Assembly: GCA_964385175.1 (NCBI GenBank) | Contig: CAYLNL010000005.1 | Coordinates: 1 to 64,000, forward strand | Origin: CAYLNL01 sp964385175 | GTDB taxonomy: Bacteria; Bacteroidota; Bacteroidia; Flavobacteriales; Flavobacteriaceae | Direction of reading: 5' to 3' | Length of the DNA: 64,000 bases | Part shown: positions 54,026 through 62,820 of the stretch, piece by piece | How positions within the stretch are numbered: the first letter of the stretch is position 1 | Layout of the letters: the number at the start of each line of letters is the position of its first letter | Notes under the pieces: model-generated | What the model was told of the DNA's origin: nothing | Database searches by the model: none | What the model saw: the letters and a program-made list of their open reading frames with translations, nothing else | Made by a program: the position numbers and the translations under genes

Positions 54026-54073
54026 ACCTCTTAGCGCTTGTTTGTAACCTAACTTATAACTTAGATTTACTAT

Positions 54074-54105
54074 AAGAAAAAACCGTTCGAAAGAGCGGTT
54101 TTTCT
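54074..54105. terminator. Bidirectional terminator
   Basis: AAGAAAAAACCGTTC (from 54074), then GAAA, then GAGCGGTTTTTCTT form a near-perfect stem with A-tract and T-tract arms, between convergent genes. Confidence 0.6.
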
Positions 54106-54248
54106 TAGTATAATAACCTCTTCATTTTAATAGTTTTTCTCCCAAAAACGCTACAAGTTTTTTATTTATGCCTTTTGACATTTCCCATAAGAATACGTAA
54201 CACAGTACCTCCTGTAATTCACTTGGTAGTTTACCTACTTTTATGGTA

Positions 54249-54968
54249 TCACCAATTCATGGGAACTTCAATAACTAACAATTCTGCATCGGCTATCACA
54301 TTAAATAAAATACCTGTTGTATCCCAGATACCCATCGCATCTCTTTTAGCCATGCGCTCACCATCAACTTCCACCATTCCCGATATCACAAATAAATAAA
54401 CCCCGTGCGCTGCGTCCCTGAAAGTATAAGAAACTGCCTCGCCGGTCGGGAATTTCCCTATATTACAATAAGCCTGTTGATACACCCAGAGAGCCCTCCC
54501 ATCATTCGCATCCCATGGCGTTACCACTGTTAAAAAACGGTTTTCATACTCCTTCGCTTCAAAATATCGTTGTTCATACCGAGGCACCACCTGGCGTCGC
54601 TCCGGTAGAACCCAAAGTTGTAAAATATTAGTAATTTCATGCGCACTGCCATTCACCTCAGAATGTTGCAAACCCATACCAGCGCTCATCACCTGCACTT
54701 CCCCGGGCCCAAGAACCCCTTCGTGCCCCAGGCTGTCTTTGTGTTTTAAAACCCCCTGGAGAGGAATCGTAATGATTTCCATGTTTTCATGCCCATGCAT
54801 GCCAAAGCCCGCGCTCGGAGCTATAAAATCATCATTAAGCACCCGCAGCGCACCAAACTGCATGCGGGTTGCATCAACGTAATGAGCAAAACTAAATGAG
54901 TAATTTGCCCTTAGCCAACCATACTCTCCCTTCCCCCGCGTGTGCTCCAAATGCAGTATTTTTTTCAT
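54249..54968 (-). CDS. Pirin family protein
   Basis: A double-cupin pirin of 239 residues from the ATG at 54968. The pirin N-terminal cupin shows NDDFIAPSAGFGMHGHENME with a metal-binding His pair and a Glu, then ITIPLQGVLKHKDSLGHEGV and the VQVMSAGMGLQHSEVN segment. The second cupin is degenerate. Bacterial pirins include quercetin dioxygenases and redox-sensing partners; none can be assigned here. The frame opens at 55013, but MKKILHLEH at 54968 is the family-like start. Confidence 0.9.
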   Translation of the reverse strand: MKKILHLEHTRGKGEYGWLRANYSFSFAHYVDATRMQFGALRVLNDDFIAPSAGFGMHGHENMEIITIPLQGVLKHKDSLGHEGVLGPGEVQVMSAGMGLQHSEVNGSAHEITNILQLWVLPERRQVVPRYEQRYFEAKEYENRFLTVVTPWDANDGRALWVYQQAYCNIGKFPTGEAVSYTFRDAAHGVYLFVISGMVEVDGERMAKRDAMGIWDTTGILFNVIADAELLVIEVPMNW

Positions 54969-55012
54969 AAAAAAGCCTTTCTTTTCATTATAATTTTCCC
55001 AAAGAAAATACA

Positions 55013-55020
55013 TATCTTTG
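55013..55020 (+). promoter_or_regulatory. -7 promoter box of the alpha/beta hydrolase operon
   Basis: TATCTTTG matches TAnnTTTG, 51 bp before the ATG at 55072. It may serve four closely spaced genes to 58562. Confidence 0.5.
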
Positions 55021-55071
55021 AACGGGCAATATAGAAAAAATAAGCCACCTCTCTTAGTTGTTCCCTAACCT

Positions 55072-55773
55072 ATGAATGGTGAAAAAATTCCTGTATATTT
55101 TATTCCCGGTATGGCAGCCGGGGCGTCTATTTTTGAAAACATAGCCCTTCCGGGAGACCTCTTTGCCTCTTTTTTCTTAGAATGGCTGCTACCCGAAAAA
55201 GATGAACCCCTTTTTGCGTATGCAGCGCGTATGCGAGCCCGTATTACGCACGAGCGCCCGGTGCTGATAGGCGTTTCGTTTGGAGGTATCATGGCACAGG
55301 AAATAGCCAAACAAATGCCGGTACGCAAACTCATCATCATTTCTAGTGTAAAAGCTACCTCAGAACTACCTAAAAAAATGATATTCGCCCGCTATACTAA
55401 GGTGCATAAACTACTCCCTACCGGATTAGTTTATAACGTGGAACTGCTTGCCAAATACGCTTTTGGCGAGTCGTTTAGCAAACGGCTGCAACTTTATGAA
55501 AAATACCTTTCTGTGCGAGACAAAGATTATTTAGACTGGGCAATTGACCAGGTGGTGAACTGGGAGCAAGAAAAGCCCATGCCCGGGATTATCCATATTC
55601 ATGGCGAAAAAGACGCCATTTTCCCCGCTCACTATATTAAAAACTACATCCCTATTGCCAATGGCACCCATATTATGATTATCAATAAATATAAATGGTT
55701 CAATGAAAACTTACCACGGCTTATACTGGCATACAGTTTGGTCATCTCATTATTTGTAGTATCTTTAACATAA
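55072..55773 (+). CDS. Alpha/beta hydrolase
   Basis: A 233-residue hydrolase with no signal peptide. The opening IPVYFIPGMAAGASIFENIA is the oxyanion-loop strand, and the nucleophile elbow is PVLIGVSFGGIMAQEIAKQM (GxSxGG). The catalytic His is in the final HGEKDAIFPAHYI region, with an Asp just before. The size and fold fit a serine esterase or acyltransferase. The gene is 11 bp before a lytic transglycosylase, but substrate cannot be deduced. Confidence 0.85.
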   Translation: MNGEKIPVYFIPGMAAGASIFENIALPGDLFASFFLEWLLPEKDEPLFAYAARMRARITHERPVLIGVSFGGIMAQEIAKQMPVRKLIIISSVKATSELPKKMIFARYTKVHKLLPTGLVYNVELLAKYAFGESFSKRLQLYEKYLSVRDKDYLDWAIDQVVNWEQEKPMPGIIHIHGEKDAIFPAHYIKNYIPIANGTHIMIINKYKWFNENLPRLILAYSLVISLFVVSLT

Positions 55774-55784
55774 AAATAACAGCT

Positions 55785-56735
55785 ATGAACTATCTCACAA
55801 AAATTCTCCTGGCAGTAGGCGCTTTCTTTCTCTTAGGAATATGTATCAATGCGGTAACCGCCAATGCCTATAACGATGGAAAAAATGATAATCCTGCGGG
55901 AGACACCGATAAAGCCGTGAAAGATTATAATGTATATGCCGTTACCCTGCCACAGGAACTCTGGTTTGCAGAAGAAAAAGTGCCGCTTGCCAACCCAGAT
56001 GTGCGGGAGCGGATGGATAGAGAACTATTAGTGAACACCTATTGGCAGTCTAATGGATTTTTGCTTATTAAAAGAGCCAATAAATATTTTCCCCTTATAG
56101 AACCCATTCTTAAAAAGAATGGGGTGCCAGACGATTTTAAGTACCTGGCGGTGATAGAAAGCGGGTTGCAACAGGTAGTTTCTCCTGCCAAAGCAGTGGG
56201 CTTTTGGCAACTCCTGGGCGCTACCGCTAAGGAACAGGGCTTAGAGGTAACTGAAAATATAGATGAGCGCTACCATATAGAAAAAGCCACCCAGGCTGCT
56301 TGCGGGTATTTAAAAGATGCAAAGCAGCGTTTTGGAAGTTGGACATTGGCCGCCGCCGCATATAATGCCGGGAAAGCGGGCATACAAAAACAAGTAGATA
56401 GACAAAAAGAAAATAATTATTATAACCTGCTTTTCACAGAAGAAACAGACCGGTATATTTTTAGAATACTTGCCGCTAAGGAAATTCTCTCCAATCCCCA
56501 AAAATATGGCTTCAATATAGAGAAAGAAGATTTGTATAAGCCTGCGCCCACCTACATGGTAGAGGTAGATTCTTCTATTACAGATATAGCCGCCTTTGCT
56601 CAAAAGAGAAAACTCACATACCGAATTGTAAAAACCTATAACCCCTGGCTTAGAGATACATTTTTAGAGAACAAAAACCGTAAAAAATACCAGCTAACCC
56701 TTCCACAGGAGGGCTACTACCCGGGTACCGAATAA
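55785..56735 (+). CDS. Lytic transglycosylase, MltD-like
   Basis: A 316-residue exported murein hydrolase that cleaves glycan strands. The N-terminal hydrophobic segment (LLAVGAFFLLGICINAVTA) is a signal or anchor. The catalytic Glu125 is in YLAVIESGLQQVVSPAKAVG, followed by FWQLLGATAKEQGL and WTLAAAAYNAGKAGI, the classic SLT domain marks. A second domain to the end includes AQKRKLTYRIVKTYNPWL, suggestive of a LysM-like segment. It lies 11 bp after the hydrolase gene and overlaps the next gene by one base (TAATG). Confidence 0.93.
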   Translation: MNYLTKILLAVGAFFLLGICINAVTANAYNDGKNDNPAGDTDKAVKDYNVYAVTLPQELWFAEEKVPLANPDVRERMDRELLVNTYWQSNGFLLIKRANKYFPLIEPILKKNGVPDDFKYLAVIESGLQQVVSPAKAVGFWQLLGATAKEQGLEVTENIDERYHIEKATQAACGYLKDAKQRFGSWTLAAAAYNAGKAGIQKQVDRQKENNYYNLLFTEETDRYIFRILAAKEILSNPQKYGFNIEKEDLYKPAPTYMVEVDSSITDIAAFAQKRKLTYRIVKTYNPWLRDTFLENKNRKKYQLTLPQEGYYPGTE

Positions 56736-58177
56736 TGGAAGTTTTTTTGAGGACATATAGTTGGGAATTGGTACTCCTCGTTAATTATATACTGGTATTT
56801 ATAACCATTTTCAATATTCTTCTCAATACTATCAACCCAATAAAAGCCCTCTCCTATATTGTAGTACTCATAGTTCTCCCTTTCATTGGCCTAATACTAT
56901 ATTATTTCTTAGGACAGCAATACCGGAAAAACAAAATCTTCAAAAAGAAAAATATCCTCAATCAAACCAACATCAAACAATGGCAACAGGCAGGCGGGCA
57001 TAGCGAAGCGGAGCTGGAACAAATAGGCGGCAACACCCTAAAAAAAAAGATGAAACTCGTGCGGCTGTTGCAAAAAAACCAGGAATCGCCCCTTACCCTG
57101 TATAACCAGGTAGAACTTTTGGTAAACGCCCAGGCTAAATTCAAGAGATTATTATGCGATATTGAAGAAGCGATGCATAGCATTCACCTGGAATATTATA
57201 TTTTAATAGATGATGAAATAGGTAAAACAATTATACAAGCCCTTTGCAGGAAAGCGCAACAAGGAGTAAAGGTGTGTTTGAGCTATGATTATGTAGGTAG
57301 CCGTATATCGGCGGCATCCCGGCGGAAGCTAAAACAAAGCGGCGTAGCTTTTTACCCGTTTATGCCCGTCTATTTCCCCAAATTTACTAATAAAATCAAT
57401 TACCGTAATCACAGGAAAATTGTGGTGATAGATGGTAAAATAGGATATTTGGGAGGCATCAATATTGCAGATCGTTACCTCGCTCCATCCTGGAGAGACA
57501 CGCACCTGCGGATAGAAGGGGAGGCAGTAGGTTCCTTGCAGTTACAATTTATGCTCAATTGGGATTTTGTTACCCCTTTTGATGTTTTGGTAGAAGACCA
57601 TTTTTTCCCGAAAATCGTGCAAACCCCTGTCTTACCCGTTCAAATTGTATCCAGCGGCCCCGATACCGAATGGGCGAACATTATGGAAGCCATTTTCACT
57701 GCTATTAACACAGCAGAACGTTGTATTTATATTACCACCCCTTATTTTATTCCCAATGATGAGATTATTACCGCCCTTACTACCGCAATAAAAGGAGGTA
57801 TAGAAGTGAAACTTATTATACCTCACAATTCCGATTCATGGCTCACTAAATATGCTACCTTTTCATATATAGAAGTTTTGCTGCAGGCCGGCATCCGCAT
57901 TTATCTCTATAAAAAAGGATTTATACACGCTAAAATGATAGCTATAGATGATAATCTTACTATCTTAGGCACTTCTAATATGGATAACCGCAGTTTTCAC
58001 CTCAATTTTGAAATAAACGCTCTTATATATGATACTGAGACCGCTAAAGAAGCTCGGCGATTGTTTGAAGAAGATATTCAGGGAAGCGAAGAAATTTTCC
58101 CGAACCAATGGGTAAGCCGCAAGCTATCTCAAAAATTAAAAGAATCGTTTTGCCGTTTGTGGGCACCTTTATTATAA
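56735..58177 (+). CDS. cls: Cardiolipin synthase
   Basis: A phospholipase D superfamily enzyme that joins two phosphatidylglycerols. Two N-terminal membrane segments (about residues 10-55) are followed by the two HKD motifs: YRNHRKIVVIDGKIGYLGG near residue 225 and FIHAKMIAIDDNLTILGTSN near residue 397, each with H, K and D. The length of 480 residues is normal for the ClsA-type. The start ATG overlaps the stop of the lytic transglycosylase gene by one base (TAATG), indicating translational coupling. Confidence 0.95.
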   Translation: MEVFLRTYSWELVLLVNYILVFITIFNILLNTINPIKALSYIVVLIVLPFIGLILYYFLGQQYRKNKIFKKKNILNQTNIKQWQQAGGHSEAELEQIGGNTLKKKMKLVRLLQKNQESPLTLYNQVELLVNAQAKFKRLLCDIEEAMHSIHLEYYILIDDEIGKTIIQALCRKAQQGVKVCLSYDYVGSRISAASRRKLKQSGVAFYPFMPVYFPKFTNKINYRNHRKIVVIDGKIGYLGGINIADRYLAPSWRDTHLRIEGEAVGSLQLQFMLNWDFVTPFDVLVEDHFFPKIVQTPVLPVQIVSSGPDTEWANIMEAIFTAINTAERCIYITTPYFIPNDEIITALTTAIKGGIEVKLIIPHNSDSWLTKYATFSYIEVLLQAGIRIYLYKKGFIHAKMIAIDDNLTILGTSNMDNRSFHLNFEINALIYDTETAKEARRLFEEDIQGSEEIFPNQWVSRKLSQKLKESFCRLWAPLL

Positions 58178-58187
58178 ATAAATAACT

Positions 58188-58562
58188 GTGAATATGAATT
58201 TTTATATCATACTTTTTCTGGTTCTAATAGGTTTCTCCGCCGGTGTATTGAGCGGCGTGCTGGGCGTTGGAGGAGGCGTTATAATGGTGCCACTCTTGGT
58301 ACTTCTGCTTGGCTTTTCACAACACCAGGCGCAGGGAACCAGTTTAGCCGCCCTGCTACCTCCTGTTACCATACTGGCGGTTTTAAATTATTATAAAGCA
58401 GGCTATATTCATTGGAAATACGCCCTCATCATTTCTGCTACCTTTATTATAGGAGGGTATCTGGGCTCTAAAATAGCTATTGCCATAGACCAGCAGCTAC
58501 TCAAGAAAATTTTCGGGTTCATAATAATAGCCGTAGCTGTGAAAATGATTCTTGGGAAATAA
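58188..58562 (+). CDS. TauE/SafE-family permease, half-length
   Basis: A 124-residue membrane protein with four helices, matching one half of the TauE/SafE sulfite/anion exporter family: GFSAGVLSGVLGVGGGVIMV and PLLVLLLGFSQHQAQGTSLA are the family signature, and IIGGYLGSKIAIAID is also typical. Full exporters carry eight or so helices in two repeats, so this one should work as a dimer. The frame is read from GTG at 58188 or ATG at 58194. It lies 10 bp after cls. Confidence 0.85.
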   Translation: MNMNFYIILFLVLIGFSAGVLSGVLGVGGGVIMVPLLVLLLGFSQHQAQGTSLAALLPPVTILAVLNYYKAGYIHWKYALIISATFIIGGYLGSKIAIAIDQQLLKKIFGFIIIAVAVKMILGK

Positions 58563-58571
58563 CTACCCCCT

Positions 58572-59135
58572 TTATATCTTCTTCATTTGTTGTTGCAACA
58601 TTTTTATCTGGGCAGTGAGCAGGTTATGCTTGTCTAATTTTTTTGCTTCGGCCAGAAGTTCCGTAGCCTCTCGTTTTCGCCGTTTTTGCATAGCTATTCC
58701 TGCCAGGCTCAATTTTGCCATCGCCCTGTCATAACCCATACTCAACCCTAACTTGAGTGCTTTTTTAAAAAACTTCTCAGCTTCCGTCAAATTGGTCTGC
58801 GAAGTTATAATCCCATTCAAATAATTATAATATCCCTGTTGTTTTTTAATAAGCGCCGCCTCGGGTTTTTTAATACGGTTAAGCCACTTTTTAGTCCCTT
58901 CCATATCTTGCTTGCGCATTCGTAAAAAAGCGAGTAAAATAAGCTCATTTCGGAAATAAAGAAAAACAAAAACCAGCGCTAACAAAAACAGGAAAATGCC
59001 ATTTCCTATACCGCCTTCTATAAATTGATATACACCGTATCCCATAACGAGAACTGCGATAACCAACTTGATATTTTTATGAAACATGGGTGAAACTGCT
59101 ATAAAATTGGCGTCAAAGATACTAAAAACCAACAC
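58572..59135 (-). CDS. Membrane-anchored TPR-like protein
   Basis: A 187-residue protein with two N-terminal hydrophobic helices (about residues 22-60) and then TPR-like paired helices: GTKKWLNRIKKPEAALIKKQ, EAEKFFKKALKLGLSMGYDR and AMAKLSLAGIAMQKRRKREA. The C-terminal repeats are cytoplasmic or periplasmic depending on topology. Common in Bacteroidota and uncharacterised. Convergent with the TauE-like gene, 9 bp apart, and divergent from rpmH. Confidence 0.75.
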   Translation of the reverse strand: MLVFSIFDANFIAVSPMFHKNIKLVIAVLVMGYGVYQFIEGGIGNGIFLFLLALVFVFLYFRNELILLAFLRMRKQDMEGTKKWLNRIKKPEAALIKKQQGYYNYLNGIITSQTNLTEAEKFFKKALKLGLSMGYDRAMAKLSLAGIAMQKRRKREATELLAEAKKLDKHNLLTAQIKMLQQQMKKI

Positions 59136-59155
59136 AATTATTTTTTTACCATAAC

Positions 59156-59185
59156 TTGCAATCTTGAAAAAGAGTTGTATATTTG
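59156..59185 (+). promoter_or_regulatory. Complete Bacteroidota-type promoter of rpmH
   Basis: TTG at 59156-59158 and TATATTTG at 59178-59185 with a 19-bp spacer match the -33/-7 consensus TTG-N19-TAnnTTTG. It is the clearest promoter in the window and precedes the rpmH ATG at 59228. Confidence 0.65.
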
Positions 59186-59227
59186 CCCCGCCTTTTTTTG
59201 AGAAGGCCTTTGTAAAGCAGGTTTACC

Positions 59228-59386
59228 ATGAAAAGAACATATCAACCCTCCAAACGAAAAAGAAGAAACGCTCATGGTTTCAGAGAGCGTATGGCAACAA
59301 CCAACGGCAAAAAGGTACTCGCCCGCAGACGCGCCAAAGGGAGAAAAAAGCTAACAGTTTCTTCAGAGCCAAGGCATAAGAAATAA
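59228..59386 (+). CDS. rpmH: 50S ribosomal protein L34
   Basis: A 52-residue, very basic protein of the large ribosomal subunit. The family signature is MKRTYQPSKRKRRNAHGFRE with RMATTNGKKVLARRRAKGRK; the tail KLTVSSEPRHKK is a common Bacteroidota extension. It is preceded by a full promoter and followed by a terminator, so it is a single-gene unit upstream of carB. The usual partner genes rnpA and yidC are not adjacent (yidC is elsewhere in the window). Confidence 0.95.
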   Translation: MKRTYQPSKRKRRNAHGFRERMATTNGKKVLARRRAKGRKKLTVSSEPRHKK

Positions 59387-59417
59387 AAATGATTTTATAT
59401 CTGTTTTTATATAAGGA

Positions 59418-59447
59418 GGCGCTGCTTAAACAAGCAGCCCTTTTTTT
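59418..59447 (+). terminator. Rho-independent terminator after rpmH
   Basis: GCTGCTT (59421-59427) and AAGCAGC (59432-59438) form a stem, extended by flanking G-C pairs and followed by a run of seven T. Confidence 0.7.
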
Positions 59448-59489
59448 ATATACAAATAACCCATCCATCGTTCCAAAAAAAATAAACCC

Positions 59490-62342
59490 ATGCCTAAGCG
59501 AAAAGATATACACGCGGTGTTGCTCATTGGCTCTGGCCCTATAATTATTGGACAAGCCTGCGAATTCGACTATTCAGGTTCCCAGGCGTTGCGCTCCTTG
59601 CGGGAAGACGGGATAAAAACAGTGTTGATAAACAGTAACCCGGCTACCATTATGACTGACCCTTCTATGGCAGACCACGTGTACCTGAAACCGCTCACCA
59701 CCCAATCTATCGTAGAAATCCTGGAAAAACACCCCGAGATAGATGCCGTGCTGCCTACCATGGGCGGGCAAACAGCATTGAACTTGTGTATAGAAGCCCA
59801 TGAGAAAGGGATTTGGAAAGATTTTGAGGTTGAAATTATAGGGGTTGATATTGAGGCAATTAAAATTACCGAAGACCGCGAAAAATTCAGGCAGTTTTTA
59901 CATCGAATAGGTATCCCTGCTGCCCCTGCTCAGCGAGCCGGCTCGCTTTTAGAAGGAAAAGAAATTGTGCAAAAATTTGGCTTCCCGGTAGTTATTCGCC
60001 CCTCTTTTACATTGGGAGGAACGGGGGCTTCTTTTGTGCATACCAAAGACCAGTTTGAAGGGCTTCTTACGCGGGGTTTAGAAGCCTCACCCATACACGA
60101 GGTAACCATAGACAAAGCGCTCCTGGGCTGGAAAGAATATGAGTTAGAGCTCATTCGCGACAGAAATAACAATGTGGTCATTATCTGCACGGTAGAGAAT
60201 ATGGACCCAATGGGTATTCATACCGGCGATTCTATTACCGTGGCGCCGGCAATGACGCTGGCAGATACTACTTTCCAAAAAATGCGCAACATGGCCAGTA
60301 CCATGATACGAAACATAGGCGATTTTGTAGGAGGTTGTAATGTACAATTTGCCGTGAGCCCTGACGAGGAAGAAAACATTATCGCTATTGAAATAAATCC
60401 ACGCGTATCTCGTTCCTCCGCCCTGGCCTCTAAAGCCACTGGCTATCCCATTGCCAAAATAGCTGCTAAATTAGCTATTGGCTATACCTTAGATGAGCTG
60501 ACTAACCAAATAACAGGCTCTACCTCGGCATTTTTTGAGCCTGCATTAGATTATGTAATTGTAAAAATACCCCGATGGAATTTCGATAAGTTTGAAGGAG
60601 CAGACAGGACGCTGGGCTTGCAGATGAAATCGGTAGGGGAGGTAATGGGCATTGGTCGCTCTTTCCAGGAAGCCCTGCACAAAGCCACCCAGTCGCTGGA
60701 AATAAAACGAAATGGATTGGGAGCCGACGGTAAAGGCTACAAAGATTATGACCTAATTATAGAAAAACTTACCAACCCCAGCTGGGATAGGGTATTTGTA
60801 ATATACGATGCCATACAGATGGGTATTCCCCTCAGCACCATTCGCCAAATTACCAGGATAGATGATTGGTTTTTAAGGCAATATGAAGAATTATATCACC
60901 TGGAGAAAGAGATAACAACCTATACCATTCACACACTTCCTAAAGAAATTTTGTTAGAAGCGAAACAAAAAGGATTTGCCGACCGCCAGTTAGCGCACAT
61001 GCTGGGTTGTTGGGAAAGCGAAGTGTATAAAAAACGCAGCGAGTTGGGTATAAAACGCGTTTACAAATTAGTAGATACCTGCGCTGCCGAGTTCAAGGCG
61101 CAGACTCCCTATTACTATTCTACGTTTGAGGAAGAAATGGAAACCCCAGGCAAAGGGCGTTATATAGCGAATGAGAGCGTGGCAAGTGATAGAAAGAAAA
61201 TTGTAGTGCTGGGGTCAGGCCCTAACCGAATAGGACAGGGCATTGAGTTTGATTATTGTTGCGTTCACGGTGTATTGGCGGCAAAAGAGTGCGGGTATGA
61301 AACTATTATGATTAATTGCAACCCTGAAACGGTATCTACCGATTTTGATATTGCTGATAAATTGTATTTTGAACCGGTTTTTTGGGAATATATTTATGAT
61401 ATTATACAACATGAAAAGCCAGAAGGTGTTATTGTGCAGTTAGGCGGGCAAACTGCTCTGAAACTGGCAGAGAAACTTCACAAATATAACATTCGCATCA
61501 TCGGAACGCCCTTTCAATCGCTGGACTTGGCGGAAGACAGGGGCAGTTTTTCTACCTTATTAAAAGAAAACCACATTCCGTATCCCCCATTTGGGGTGGC
61601 AGAGACTGCCGAAGAAGCCTTGCAGGTAGCAGATGTGTTAGATTTTCCCTTGTTAGTAAGACCTTCTTATGTGCTGGGCGGGCAGGGAATGAAAATTGTC
61701 ATCAACAAACAGGAGTTGGAAGAACATGTGGTGGACTTACTCCGAAAAATCCCCAATAATAAATTGCTTTTAGACCATTACCTCGACGGGGCCATAGAAG
61801 CCGAAGCTGATGCTATTTGCGATGGGGAAGAGGTCCACATCATTGGCATTATGGAACACATAGAACCCTGCGGCATCCATTCGGGAGATTCCAACGCCAC
61901 GCTGCCACCTTTTAACCTGGGGGAATTTGTGATGCAGCAGCTAAAAGACCATACCCGTAAAATCGCCCTGGCGTTGCACACCGTAGGGCTCATCAACATT
62001 CAATTTGCCATAAAAGATGATGTGGTATATGTTATTGAAGCCAATCCCAGGGCTTCCCGAACGGTTCCCTTCATTTCAAAAGCTTATAAAGAGCCGTATG
62101 TAAACTACGCCACCCAAATTATGTTAGGAGAAAAGAAACTGAAGGATTTCCAATTTAACCCCCAGTTGGAAGGGTATGCCATTAAACAACCCGTTTTTTC
62201 ATTTGATAAGTTCCCGGATGTAAATAAAAAATTAGGCCCCGAAATGAAAAGCACCGGGGAGGCTATTCTCTTTATAAAAAGCTTGCGGGACGATGCCTTT
62301 TACAACCTGTACGCCCGCCGAAAGATGTATTTGAGTAAATAA
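59490..62342 (+). CDS. carB: Carbamoyl phosphate synthase large subunit
   Basis: Makes carbamoyl phosphate for arginine and pyrimidines with the CarA glutaminase, which is not in the window. The protein (950 residues) holds two ATP-grasp halves: the first opens VLLIGSGPIIIGQACEFDYS with NSNPATIMTDP and EINPRVSRSSALASKATGYP; the second opens IVVLGSGPNRIGQGIEFDYC with MINCNPETVSTDFDIADKLY and EANPRASRTVPFISKAYKEP. The C-terminal end is shorter than in E. coli (about 1070 residues): the MGS-like allosteric domain is missing, so ornithine/UMP control by that domain is not expected. Such short CarB forms are frequent in Bacteroidota. Confidence 0.96.
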   Translation: MPKRKDIHAVLLIGSGPIIIGQACEFDYSGSQALRSLREDGIKTVLINSNPATIMTDPSMADHVYLKPLTTQSIVEILEKHPEIDAVLPTMGGQTALNLCIEAHEKGIWKDFEVEIIGVDIEAIKITEDREKFRQFLHRIGIPAAPAQRAGSLLEGKEIVQKFGFPVVIRPSFTLGGTGASFVHTKDQFEGLLTRGLEASPIHEVTIDKALLGWKEYELELIRDRNNNVVIICTVENMDPMGIHTGDSITVAPAMTLADTTFQKMRNMASTMIRNIGDFVGGCNVQFAVSPDEEENIIAIEINPRVSRSSALASKATGYPIAKIAAKLAIGYTLDELTNQITGSTSAFFEPALDYVIVKIPRWNFDKFEGADRTLGLQMKSVGEVMGIGRSFQEALHKATQSLEIKRNGLGADGKGYKDYDLIIEKLTNPSWDRVFVIYDAIQMGIPLSTIRQITRIDDWFLRQYEELYHLEKEITTYTIHTLPKEILLEAKQKGFADRQLAHMLGCWESEVYKKRSELGIKRVYKLVDTCAAEFKAQTPYYYSTFEEEMETPGKGRYIANESVASDRKKIVVLGSGPNRIGQGIEFDYCCVHGVLAAKECGYETIMINCNPETVSTDFDIADKLYFEPVFWEYIYDIIQHEKPEGVIVQLGGQTALKLAEKLHKYNIRIIGTPFQSLDLAEDRGSFSTLLKENHIPYPPFGVAETAEEALQVADVLDFPLLVRPSYVLGGQGMKIVINKQELEEHVVDLLRKIPNNKLLLDHYLDGAIEAEADAICDGEEVHIIGIMEHIEPCGIHSGDSNATLPPFNLGEFVMQQLKDHTRKIALALHTVGLINIQFAIKDDVVYVIEANPRASRTVPFISKAYKEPYVNYATQIMLGEKKLKDFQFNPQLEGYAIKQPVFSFDKFPDVNKKLGPEMKSTGEAILFIKSLRDDAFYNLYARRKMYLSK

Positions 62343-62763
62343 CGTTCTCTATCAATGATTATGGAATGCTGGAATAGGTAATTCCGACAAGAATACCTAC
62401 TCCAAAACGCTGACCGTTAATAATCTGCCATTTTCAACAAACCTGCTCCCGTTCCACCCCGGAAGAAGCTATCCAGAACGAGGCTGCCATTTTAAGTATG
62501 AAGCATATAAGGAATGAAAAATCGCAATTTTACCTTAAAAGGAACTGAATTCGGACTTAGAAAATAAAAAATAGTGTGTCCTTTGCGTAATTCCGACAGC
62601 TGTCGGAACATTGCGAACCTTGCGGTAAAATTATAGCCGCTAAGCACGCTAAGGAGGCGCAAGGTTCACAACGTATAAAAGCATAGCGCTCTTTGTTAAC
62701 CACAACGTTCACCAAGAAGGCACGGAGCACACAGAGAATGGACAAAAGTGACTACCAACTAGT
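62343..62763. repeat. Repeat-rich intergenic region with an 18-bp palindrome
   Basis: No intact gene is supported. The perfect palindrome TTCCGACAGCTGTCGGAA lies at 62591-62608. It is embedded in wording such as CCTTTGCG, GAACCTTGCGG, CTAAGCACGCTAAGG and CCACAACGTTCACCAAGAAGG, which resembles repeats scattered in Bacteroidota (I link them from memory to GxxExxY/PDDEXK-type gene ends). In one frame 62384-62530 reads TYSKTLTVNNLPFSTNLLPF and may be debris of an exported protein, but it has stops and no start. Confidence 0.6.
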
Positions 62764-62793
62764 TAAAAAAGCCCCCTGAATGGTTCAGGAGGC
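62764..62793 (-). terminator. Rho-independent terminator of the sorting-domain gene
   Basis: On the minus strand a stem of GCCTCCTGAA and TTCAGGGGGC (62771-62780 with 62784-62793) ends in a run of six T. It lies 27 bp past the stop of the 62821-64000 gene. Confidence 0.75.
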
Positions 62794-62820
62794 TGTATAA
62801 AAGGCTGGTGAATGGTTTTG

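Noticed and set aside
62384..62530. A coding gene after carB
   Set aside because: The frame reading TYSKTLTVNNLPF has no start codon and lies between stops; it is listed only as possible debris.
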